Source: an uncultured Eubacteriales bacterium | GTDB lineage: Bacteria; Bacillota; Clostridia; Oscillospirales; Acutalibacteraceae | Assembly (NCBI GenBank): GCA_948762645.1 | Contig: CAQBRY010000088.1 | Span: 1 to 6,862, forward strand | Reading direction: 5' to 3' | DNA: 6,862 nucleotides | In this document: positions 1-5,071 of the stretch, piece by piece | Position numbering within the stretch: position 1 is the stretch's first letter | Layout of the letters: the number at the start of each line of letters is the position of its first letter | Notes under the pieces: generated by a model | Told to the model about the DNA's origin: nothing | The model's input: only the letters and a program-made list of their open reading frames with translations | Database searches by the model: none | Position numbers and translations under genes: made by a program

Positions 1-662
1 CTCATGTACTTAGGCCCTGCACAAAGTTCTGTAATATACTCGCAATCTTCTATTTTATGTTTGCTCATTTTATTCTCTGCAAATTTTGAGATTTTATATC
101 TCGTCTTTTTATTAGGTACTACGCCAAGTAAAGCTTTACCAATAAATCTTACCAGTCTACCATGATTTCTCGGCACAATTTGAGCTGAATACAAATCATG
201 TATTAAAGACCAAAACAATTGTATTTTTCTAGGAAGTTTTCCGCTTGGAGCTCCGTCTAGTGGAAAAACATCTATCGATACTCCCTGAGGAATATCTAAA
301 TCTTTCGTGTCAGGCTTAACCAATGTAGTATTATTATCTACAATTGTTGTAAAAATACTTCCTACAAACTTTTCTTCTGTATTTCTAAGAAGTGAGTATT
401 TTTCTTTATCAGCCTCTTCTTGCCAAAAACCATAAAGTTTTTCATAATCCTGTCTTGGCATAAATACGTCTATATCGTCATCCCATGGGATAAATCCTTT
501 ATGTCTTATAGCCCCTATACAGCACCCTCCGCAAAAATAAAACATTAAATTATGTTTTTCACAAAACTCTTTAAAATAAATAAATATATCTAAACTTTTA
601 AGTTGAAGCTGCCTGAGCTTACTATCTTGAATTTTATTCCCATCTTCTGGAATAATTGACAT
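1..662 (-). CDS. LicD family phosphotransferase (partial, C-terminus off the left edge)
   Basis: 220 codons are visible from an ATG at 662-660; the frame is still open at base 1. The LicD core is clear: a Cys/Gly-rich stretch then GAIRHKGF (residues 50-57), IPWDDDIDVFMPR (58-70) with the acidic cluster DDDID at 61-65, and a second conserved block GVSIDVFPLDG (127-137). In characterised members this nucleotidyltransferase-fold family transfers phosphocholine or a similar phosphoryl-linked group from a nucleotide donor onto cell-wall or capsular glycans at the cytoplasmic side of the membrane; the acidic cluster binds metal. The actual substrate here is unknown. No signal peptide or membrane segment is visible. 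An SD of five Gs (674-678) lies 11 nt before the ATG and a consensus promoter sits about 65-95 bp upstream. The usual SGTLLGA region reads GGCCIGA, a conservative variation. The gene is divergent from the M50 operon. Family assignment is secure; specificity is not. Confidence 0.93.
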   Translation of the reverse strand, partial: MSIIPEDGNKIQDSKLRQLQLKSLDIFIYFKEFCEKHNLMFYFCGGCCIGAIRHKGFIPWDDDIDVFMPRQDYEKLYGFWQEEADKEKYSLLRNTEEKFVGSIFTTIVDNNTTLVKPDTKDLDIPQGVSIDVFPLDGAPSGKLPRKIQLFWSLIHDLYSAQIVPRNHGRLVRFIGKALLGVVPNKKTRYKISKFAENKMSKHKIEDCEYITELCAGPKYM

Positions 663-727
663 ATATATTATTTCCCCCGTATAATTAATTATTTAAAAGT
701 TTATCTGCACTAAATTAATCCTAAAAT

Positions 728-756
728 ATTATACATTTATATTTTTAATATGTAAA
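728..756 (-). promoter_or_regulatory. Sigma-A-type promoter for the licD-family gene
   Basis: Read on the minus strand, -35 TTTACA (756-751, 5/6 matches) is followed by an exact 17-bp spacer and -10 TATAAT (733-728, 6/6). The predicted transcript start is near 721, giving a leader of roughly 58 nt before the ATG at 662. No hairpin or operator was recognised in that leader. Confidence 0.7.
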
Positions 757-863
757 CTTCACTTTTTTACATTAATACTTTTAAAGATATAATATTATAA
801 TAAAATTAAAATTATACACGATTATAAAAAAATCACTCTAAATGTTACAATAATTCAAAAAAG

Positions 864-892
864 TTGTTAATATAAAGTATTATTGGTATAAT
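864..892 (+). promoter_or_regulatory. Extended -10 sigma-A promoter for the M50/DUF2953/gerW operon
   Basis: -35 TTGTTA (864-869) is followed by a 17-bp spacer and a perfect -10 TATAAT (887-892), with an extended -10 TGn (TGG at 884-886) in front of it. The expected transcript start is near 898-900. The SD GAGGTG occupies 899-904, so the mRNA would begin almost at its own ribosome binding site, with a leader of only about 17 nt before the ATG at 916. The rest of the 663-915 intergenic region is AT-rich, and I see no gene or operator in it beyond the two promoters. Confidence 0.75.
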
Positions 893-915
893 TCAAAAGA
901 GGTGTATTTTATAAA

Positions 916-1590
916 ATGTGGTTTTTACAAAGCGGTTTAACAATTCAAGGCGTACTAGTTCAAATACTTGCAATACTAGTAGTAATATTTATAGTCCTCC
1001 CTTTTCACGAATTTTTAAGAGCCTTTATAGCTTATAAACTTGGCGATAATACTGCCAAATATCACGGACAAATGTCTATGAATCCACTAATACATTTTGA
1101 TCCACTTGGATCGCTAAGTCTACTTATATTTAACTTCGGGTGGGCTAAACCTATTTTCATTGATCCCAGAAGTTTTAAAAGGCCCAGACGAGACTTAGCT
1201 TTACTCACCATTTGCGGACCTATATCATATTTAATCGCTGCAATTGTTGGAGGAATATTTTTAAATATAATTATATTAATCGGATATCCAATTACAATTG
1301 CTTATCTTAGCTGGATATATAGTTTTTTATCTACATATATAATTATCTGCGTAAGACTTGCAATATTTAATCTAATTCCGATCCCACCCATGGACGGATT
1401 TAGAATATTAGAGCTTCTAATTCCAACTAAATATATCGTAAAATATTATAAGTATCATAATATAATCGTAATTGCAATGTTTATTCTGCTTATATTCGGA
1501 TTCTTTGATAAACCTTTAGGATTTCTTCAAAGCGTAGTATACTTTTCGATACTTAAAATTACTCAATTTCCATTTATGTTTTTCAAATAA
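916..1590 (+). CDS. Site-2 protease-like (M50) membrane protein, probable loss of a zinc ligand
   Basis: A 224-residue polytopic membrane protein of the M50 site-2-protease family, the intramembrane zinc metalloproteases that cut substrates within the membrane. Family landmarks appear in order: a first hydrophobic segment (about 12-30), the zinc motif region HEFLRAFIAYKLGD (31-44), a loop MNPLIHFDPLGS (55-66) and FGWAKPIFIDPRSF (74-87), GP at 101-102 opening another membrane segment, then FNLIPIPPMDGFRIL (151-165) carrying the third-ligand Asp160, and further hydrophobic segments to the end. Active members have HExxH; here it reads H31-E32-F33-L34-R35 (AGA codon at 1018-1020), so one metal-binding His is Arg. 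Everything else, including Asp160, is kept, so this may be a non-catalytic homologue. The ATG follows SD GAGGTG (899-904). It is the first gene of an operon with DUF2953 and gerW. Length and fold are complete; there is no frameshift. Confidence 0.88.
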   Translation: MWFLQSGLTIQGVLVQILAILVVIFIVLPFHEFLRAFIAYKLGDNTAKYHGQMSMNPLIHFDPLGSLSLLIFNFGWAKPIFIDPRSFKRPRRDLALLTICGPISYLIAAIVGGIFLNIIILIGYPITIAYLSWIYSFLSTYIIICVRLAIFNLIPIPPMDGFRILELLIPTKYIVKYYKYHNIIVIAMFILLIFGFFDKPLGFLQSVVYFSILKITQFPFMFFK

Positions 1591-1613
1591 TTACCTTAAA
1601 AGGATTTTTTAAA

Positions 1614-2204
1614 ATGACCTTTATTTACTTTTCAGCTTTAACTATATTATTAATTCTAATAATTCTTTTTCTTCCTTTGAACGTTATTATAAACTATGAT
1701 AAAAAATTATCTATAAAACTAAATTTTTTTGGTTTTAATATAAATGTATTTTCTAAAAAAGTATCTTACGAAAGTAATCAAGATGACTCATCAGAAAACA
1801 AAAATAATAATAATAATATATCCGTCTCCAATCTTATAAAAAAAGACGGTATTATAGATACAATAAAATATATTTGCGACGTACTTAAATTACTTTCCAG
1901 CATGACCAGAAAAATATTAAAAAGAACTACAATTAAAGATCTAACTATAAATTATAGCGTAGCAGGACAAGACTCTTTTGAGACGTCTATAAAATATGGA
2001 AGAATTTGTACATTAATTTACACAACTTTGGGCATAATAGATTCTATAAACCCTCCAAAACATCTTGACGTTAATATTTATCCAAATTATAATTCAAGTC
2101 AAAGTAATTTTAGATTTAATCTACACGTCTACGCAAGAAGTTTTTTTATAATATACTCCACATGTTTTTTCGCCTCAAAATACATTAAATATCTACAAAA
2201 TTAA
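1614..2204 (+). CDS. DUF2953 domain-containing protein (YtfI-like)
   Basis: A 196-residue protein with a strongly hydrophobic N-terminal membrane anchor (about 4-26), a basic, Asn-rich low-complexity linker (N64-N68 is a run of five Asn), and the DUF2953 core at the C-terminal half: TIKDLTINYSVAGQDSFET (106-124), then IKYGR (126-130) and LDVNIYPNY (151-159). A second hydrophobic stretch (about 177-188) lies near the C-terminus. The biochemical role of the family is not established; in Firmicutes these genes sit directly before ytfJ/gerW, as here, which suggests a sporulation or envelope role (inference). SD AAAGGA (1598-1604) lies 9-10 nt before the ATG; the gap to the upstream gene is 23 nt and to gerW 13 nt, so all three are co-transcribed. 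The sequence is divergent but the xVAGxDxxxT...YG signature supports the call. Confidence 0.82.
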   Translation: MTFIYFSALTILLILIILFLPLNVIINYDKKLSIKLNFFGFNINVFSKKVSYESNQDDSSENKNNNNNISVSNLIKKDGIIDTIKYICDVLKLLSSMTRKILKRTTIKDLTINYSVAGQDSFETSIKYGRICTLIYTTLGIIDSINPPKHLDVNIYPNYNSSQSNFRFNLHVYARSFFIIYSTCFFASKYIKYLQN

Positions 2205-2217
2205 AAGGATGAAGTAA

Positions 2218-2607
2218 ATGGAAAAGAACAATAATAAAGTGGATTCTATGGCTCAGTCTACAATAGAAAGAATAAAAAGCATGATTGATGTAAATACAAT
2301 CATAGGGGAATCAATAACTTCTGAAAATGGAATTACTATTATTCCAATTTCAAAAGTAACATACGGGTTCGCATCAGGCGGTTCAGATTTTATATCCAAA
2401 AAAGACAGTAATAAAGATCTATTTGGCGGAGGAAGCGGAGCTGGCGTAACTATAAACCCAGTAGCATTTTTGGTAATAAATAATGATGATGTTAAACTTT
2501 TACAAATCGAATCATTTAGCAGTTATCTCGATAGAATTATAGCTATGGTGCCAGACATTGCAGACAGAATAAGTAATTTAATAAAAAATCGAAAAAATAA
2601 AAAATAA
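2218..2607 (+). CDS. gerW: GerW family sporulation protein (YtfJ)
   Basis: A soluble 129-residue protein of the GerW/YtfJ family. In Bacillus subtilis the family member is made during sporulation and is needed for normal spore germination; the molecular activity is unknown. The diagnostic blocks are present: an amphipathic N-terminal helix (about 12-30), TIIPISKVTYGFASGGSDF (40-58), then LFGGGSGAGVTINPVAFLVI (68-87), and a C-terminal helix ending in a basic tail (IKNRKNKK, 122-129). Length is typical. SD AAAGGATG (2204-2211) overlaps the last base of the upstream stop codon, 6 nt before the ATG, consistent with translational coupling. The gene is last in its operon and is followed by a strong terminator at 2642-2672. 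Its presence suggests, but does not prove, a spore-forming lineage, because the family also occurs in bacteria not known to sporulate. Confidence 0.95.
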   Translation: MEKNNNKVDSMAQSTIERIKSMIDVNTIIGESITSENGITIIPISKVTYGFASGGSDFISKKDSNKDLFGGGSGAGVTINPVAFLVINNDDVKLLQIESFSSYLDRIIAMVPDIADRISNLIKNRKNKK

Positions 2608-2641
2608 ATACTATTAGATCAAATGTAATATATCAAATACA

Positions 2642-2672
2642 AAAAAGGTACACCTAAAAAGTGTACCTTTTT
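2642..2672. terminator. Bidirectional Rho-independent terminator
   Basis: Arm 2642-2653 (AAAAAGGTACAC) pairs perfectly with 2661-2672 (GTGTACCTTTTT) around a 7-nt loop. The seven-pair GC-containing core, flanked by A5/U5, works as a terminator in both directions. It lies between gerW (ends 2607, plus) and the convergent peptide gene (ends 2688, minus), so one hairpin can serve both. Confidence 0.92.
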
Positions 2673-2687
2673 ATATCTATATTTTGG

Positions 2688-3104
2688 TTATTTTCTTTTA
2701 AACTTATTCCACCAGCCTTTAGAATTACCAATCTTATAAATTCCTGCTCCGGCGGCTGCAAGACCTCCTAAGGAAGCTGCTCCTATTCCTATTTTCTTTG
2801 CTAATTCTCTATCTAATTCTCTATCTATATCACTCCAAATATTTTGCTTCTTTCCATCAGGATTGGCAAGATTTACTCCGTTTGCTCCACCGCCTATCTT
2901 TTCTAATTTATCTTCCGGCAATTCAGAAACTTTTTGCATTAAATTTTCTAAACTTGATCCTAATTCTTTTATTTCTTCATCTGTTACGTCTTTTAAATTA
3001 CCTTTTGTTGTAAAATAATCCTTTACTTTAGAAACATCATCTAATTTCAATAGTCCTTCTGAAAAATCTTTTTTAGCTAATAAATCCTCAATTTCTTTTC
3101 TCAT
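2688..3104 (-). CDS. Nif11-like / double-glycine leader peptide precursor (bacteriocin-like)
   Basis: A 138-residue precursor that I do not recognise as a named peptide. Residues 1-73 form an acidic, helical leader (EEIKELGSSLENLM at 43-56) ending in ELPEDKLEKIGGG (61-73). With cleavage after G73, the positions L62 (-12), L67 (-7), I70 (-4) and G72-G73 match the double-glycine leader consensus used by PCAT/ABC exporters; the leader also resembles Nif11-type leaders. The remaining 65 residues contain a charged stretch with tandem DREL DREL (94-101), a Gly/Ala-rich hydrophobic helix (105-126, IGIGAASLGG...) and a WW plus Lys/Arg tail (131-138), as in membrane-active class II bacteriocins. It has no Cys, so lanthionine formation is unlikely. 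I use the ATG at 3104 with SD AAAAGGGG (3121-3114) 9 nt away; a TTG at 3113 abuts that SD and is rejected. No exporter or modification enzyme is in the window. The CPBP gene upstream on the same strand could be an immunity candidate (speculative). Confidence 0.72.
   Translation of the reverse strand: MRKEIEDLLAKKDFSEGLLKLDDVSKVKDYFTTKGNLKDVTDEEIKELGSSLENLMQKVSELPEDKLEKIGGGANGVNLANPDGKKQNIWSDIDRELDRELAKKIGIGAASLGGLAAAGAGIYKIGNSKGWWNKFKRK
2801..2824. repeat. 12-bp in-frame tandem repeat inside the peptide gene
   Basis: The unit CTAATTCTCTAT occurs twice back to back (2801-2812, 2813-2824), followed by a partial third copy. Read on the minus strand it encodes the duplicated DREL of the core region. 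Because the unit is four codons, gain or loss of a copy would keep the frame. Confidence 0.85.
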
Positions 3105-3138
3105 AATTAACAACCCCTTTTAAAATATTTTCACTAAC

Positions 3139-3169
3139 AGTATATCCCCCCCCCGACATTAAAAGTCAA
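3139..3169 (-). promoter_or_regulatory. Candidate phase-variable promoter of the peptide gene (poly-G spacer)
   Basis: On the minus strand, -35 TTGACT (3169-3164, 5/6) is followed by 9 nt, then nine consecutive Gs (3154-3146), one A, and -10 TATACT (3144-3139, 5/6). The spacer is 19 bp, 2 bp longer than optimal. The predicted start is near 3132, leaving about a 28-nt leader that contains the SD. Loss of one or two Gs would give 18 or 17 bp, so slipped-strand changes should tune or switch expression. The boxes are seen directly; phase variation is inferred from architecture known in other bacteria (for example the poly-G spacer of Neisseria porA). Confidence 0.75.
3146..3154. repeat. Nine-base C/G homopolymer
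   Basis: Nine consecutive C on the plus strand (G on the minus strand) in an otherwise very AT-rich intergenic region. It is the longest G/C homopolymer I see in the window and lies wholly inside the promoter spacer of the peptide gene. Its exact length could also be a sequencing or assembly artefact. Confidence 0.95.
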
Positions 3170-3187
3170 TATTTTTTAAAAAATATT
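3168..3187. repeat. 20-bp perfect AT palindrome touching the -35 box
   Basis: Arms AATATTTTTT (3168-3177) and AAAAAATATT (3178-3187) form a gap-free palindrome. Its edge overlaps the first two bases of the peptide promoter's -35 hexamer. It could be an UP element, a regulator site, or chance in AT-rich DNA. It lacks GC pairs, so it is a poor terminator for prmC upstream. Confidence 0.6.
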
Positions 3188-3268
3188 CTATTTATTTATA
3201 TGCGAAATACTACATTTTCCTTTTTGAACATGTTATTTGTTACATAAATTTTTTATTTAAAACAATAA

Positions 3269-4135
3269 TTATGAATTTGTTTTTTCAGCCAATATTGCCC
3301 TATCTATTCCATTAATATCTTTAAAACACTTTATATTACTCATCTTATAATTTTTAAATACACCTAAAATACTCTCTAACTGACCTATTCCTATCTCTAC
3401 CCCTAAAAGTCCTCCTTTTTTTAATTTCTTCGTCCATTTACTTAAAATAACTCTATAAAAATCCATTCCATCCTTACCCCCATTTAGAGCCATTTCAGGT
3501 TCAAACTTAACTTCCGGCTGCAAAAATTCCATATCTTCACTACAAATATATGGAGGATTAGATATAATCGCATCTATAGACTCATCTTCAAAATTATCAT
3601 GACACTTAAATATATCCATATTTAAACAATTTATGTTTTTTTTGTGCCTTTTTACATTATACTTTAAATAATCATAAGCATCTTTGGAATACTCTATAGC
3701 AGTGATTTGCATATCAGGATTACTAACTAGGGAATCTAATACTATCGCTATCGCCCCACTTCCGCTACACAAATCAAGTACTACCGGTTTATCAATGTCA
3801 GATAGAAACTTAGCACTTTCCTTTACTAATACTTCTGTATCATCCCTAGGTATTAGTACTCCCTTTCCAACTTTTAAATCATGATTCATAAAGTTCCAAT
3901 TACCAACTAAATATTGAACTGGAATATGGGATATTCTCTTTTTTATCATTTCAAAGTACTTTTGAACAGACTCAAAAGAAGCTACTTTTTCCCTCATAAA
4001 GACTAAGTCATGACGTTTAACTCCAAAGCATTTTTGAAAAATATTTATATTATCGCTTTCATAAGATGGTATATTTCCATCTATGAGCATCTTTTTTCCC
4101 TTTATATATATATCGCCAAAAGTTTTTTCTTTCAA
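3269..4135 (-). CDS. prmC: Peptide chain release factor N5-glutamine methyltransferase (PrmC/HemK)
   Basis: A 288-residue class I SAM-dependent methyltransferase that modifies the glutamine of the GGQ motif in release factors RF1/RF2 and so supports efficient translation termination in the cytoplasm. An N-terminal helical domain (about 1-70) that recognises the release factor is followed by IPVQYLVGNWNF (71-82), IPRDDTE (95-101; the family norm is IPRPETE), SAM motif I VLDLCSGSGAIAI (119-131), an acidic motif II around IEYSKDA (147-153), and the catalytic NPPY at 193-196 in ISNPPYICSED. Length is normal. The start is a TTG at 4135 supported by SD AGGAG (4148-4144) 8 nt upstream; the next Met is residue 16, too far in. 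It lies 19 nt after rsmI and is the last gene of the four-gene operon. I see no convincing terminator downstream, so readthrough into the peptide gene is possible. Confidence 0.95.
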   Translation of the reverse strand: MKEKTFGDIYIKGKKMLIDGNIPSYESDNINIFQKCFGVKRHDLVFMREKVASFESVQKYFEMIKKRISHIPVQYLVGNWNFMNHDLKVGKGVLIPRDDTEVLVKESAKFLSDIDKPVVLDLCSGSGAIAIVLDSLVSNPDMQITAIEYSKDAYDYLKYNVKRHKKNINCLNMDIFKCHDNFEDESIDAIISNPPYICSEDMEFLQPEVKFEPEMALNGGKDGMDFYRVILSKWTKKLKKGGLLGVEIGIGQLESILGVFKNYKMSNIKCFKDINGIDRAILAEKTNS

Positions 4136-4154
4136 TTATAAATCTCCTAGTAAA

Positions 4155-4994
4155 CTAATCTATATTTTTTAATATCTCTTTATAAATATTGTTTTTTGAA
4201 ATTCCAGTTATATTAGACGTCTCTTTAGCAGCGTCTGACAAAGACAACTTATCTTTCTTAATAATTTTCAAAGCTATACTCAAAGCCTCTTTCAAAGAAT
4301 ATGTACATATATTTTTTCCTTTTTTGTAACCTTCAACTATTAAAACGTACTCGCCTTTTATATTTACATTTGAAAAAATTTCCAATACCTTATCAAGGTC
4401 TCCTAAAAATACACCTTCATGTACTTTAGTTAACTCATGTACAACAGATACCCTCCTACTACCTAAAACATCATACATATCTTTTAACGTCTTTAATAAC
4501 TTATGCGGTGCCTCATAAAATATCATAGTCCTTGGCTCACACTTTATCTCCTCTAGATGTTCTTTTCTTCTCTTTTTATTCATACTTAAAAATCCTTCAA
4601 AACAAAATCTTCCTGTAGATAGTCCGGATATAGACAATGCAGAAATACATGCACTAGGTCCCGGAATTACTTTTACATCTATATTTTCTTCATAGCATTG
4701 CTTAACTATAAGCTCACCAGGATCTGATATTGCGGGCATACCGGCGTCCGTAACTAAAGCACAGTTTTCCCCACTTTTAATCCTATTAATTATTAACTTG
4801 CCTCTTTCGATTTTATTATGTTCAAAGTAACTTATCATCTTTTTTTCTATTTTAAAATGATTTAATAATTTTTGAGTTACTCTGGTATCCTCCGCTGCTA
4901 TAAAATTTACAATCTTTAAAGTTTCAATAGCTCTAAACGTCATATCACCTAAATTACCTATTGGCGTACCTACTACATATAAAATTCCACTCAT
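4155..4994 (-). CDS. rsmI: 16S rRNA (cytidine(1402)-2'-O)-methyltransferase RsmI
   Basis: A 279-residue tetrapyrrole-methylase-fold enzyme that uses SAM to methylate the 2'-O of C1402 in the decoding centre of 16S rRNA. Motifs run in family order: LYVVGTPIGNLGDMTFRA (5-22), AAEDTR (33-38), VTDAGMPAISDPGE (81-94), IPGPSA (110-115), FEGFL (132-136), FYEAPHKL (159-166), HELTKVHEG (186-194) and KGEYVLIVEG (213-222). The last ~45 residues are the small helix-turn-helix-like C-terminal domain (LSDAAKETSNITGISKNNIY, 252-271). I place the start at the ATG 4994-4992 because MSGILYVVGTPIGNL aligns with the normal RsmI N-terminus. An in-frame TTG at 5021 would add nine residues (MFNRHSLFL) and has no better SD. 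The ATG also lacks a clear SD, only an AGG about 15 nt upstream, and follows a hairpin and U-run. The gene sits in the operon between the CPBP gene and prmC. Confidence 0.94.
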   Translation of the reverse strand: MSGILYVVGTPIGNLGDMTFRAIETLKIVNFIAAEDTRVTQKLLNHFKIEKKMISYFEHNKIERGKLIINRIKSGENCALVTDAGMPAISDPGELIVKQCYEENIDVKVIPGPSACISALSISGLSTGRFCFEGFLSMNKKRRKEHLEEIKCEPRTMIFYEAPHKLLKTLKDMYDVLGSRRVSVVHELTKVHEGVFLGDLDKVLEIFSNVNIKGEYVLIVEGYKKGKNICTYSLKEALSIALKIIKKDKLSLSDAAKETSNITGISKNNIYKEILKNID

Positions 4995-5002
4995 TAAAAA
5001 CA

Positions 5003-5040
5003 GAGAATGCCTATTAAACAATTATTTTAGTAGCATTCTC
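5003..5040 (-). promoter_or_regulatory. Inverted repeat plus U-run in the rsmI leader (attenuator or weak terminator candidate)
   Basis: Perfect 8-bp arms GAGAATGC (5040-5033 on the minus strand) and GCATTCTC (5010-5003) enclose 22 nt. They are followed by TGTTTTTA and then the rsmI ATG. The hairpin-then-U pattern resembles an intrinsic terminator or attenuator, but the long loop makes it weak. No T-box or known riboswitch motif was recognised. Confidence 0.45.
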
Positions 5041-5058
5041 CCGCACACTTCCCTTCAT
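5014..5058 (-). CDS. Possible 14-codon leader ORF upstream of rsmI
   Basis: The ATG at 5058-5056 is preceded by SD AAGGA (5067-5063) at a 4-nt spacing. It encodes MKGSVRENATKIIV and ends at a TAA (5016-5014) inside the loop of the rsmI leader hairpin, so a ribosome translating it would disrupt the 5' arm. It may be a regulatory leader peptide, or chance; there is no homology evidence. It starts 13 nt after the CPBP stop. Confidence 0.2.
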   Translation of the reverse strand: MKGSVRENATKIIV

Positions 5059-5071
5059 AAATTCCTTACAT

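Noticed and set aside
757..863. Possible small gene or RNA between the divergent promoters
   Set aside because: Only AT-rich sequence without an SD-start pair or a stable hairpin; nothing supportable was seen.
2798..3013. Plus-strand open frame of 71 codons rich in Leu and Tyr
   Set aside because: It is antisense to the peptide precursor gene, has no SD, and its Leu-rich composition is the mirror of the Glu/Lys-rich leader on the other strand.
3105..3113. TTG start for the peptide gene, three codons upstream of the ATG
   Set aside because: The SD AAAAGGGG (3121-3114) directly abuts the TTG, leaving no spacing; it is correctly placed for the ATG at 3104.
3188..3268. Possible terminator after prmC (weak inverted repeat ATGT...ACAT)
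   Set aside because: Only 4-5 pairs with no GC-rich stem and no following U-run; not supportable.
3684..3884. Plus-strand open frame of 66 codons inside prmC
   Set aside because: It lies antisense to the conserved methyltransferase core, with no SD and no recognisable domain.
4995..5021. TTG start giving RsmI nine extra residues
   Set aside because: The extra MFNRHSLFL does not fit the RsmI N-terminus and lies in the leader hairpin; the family start is MSGxLYxVGTPIGNL.
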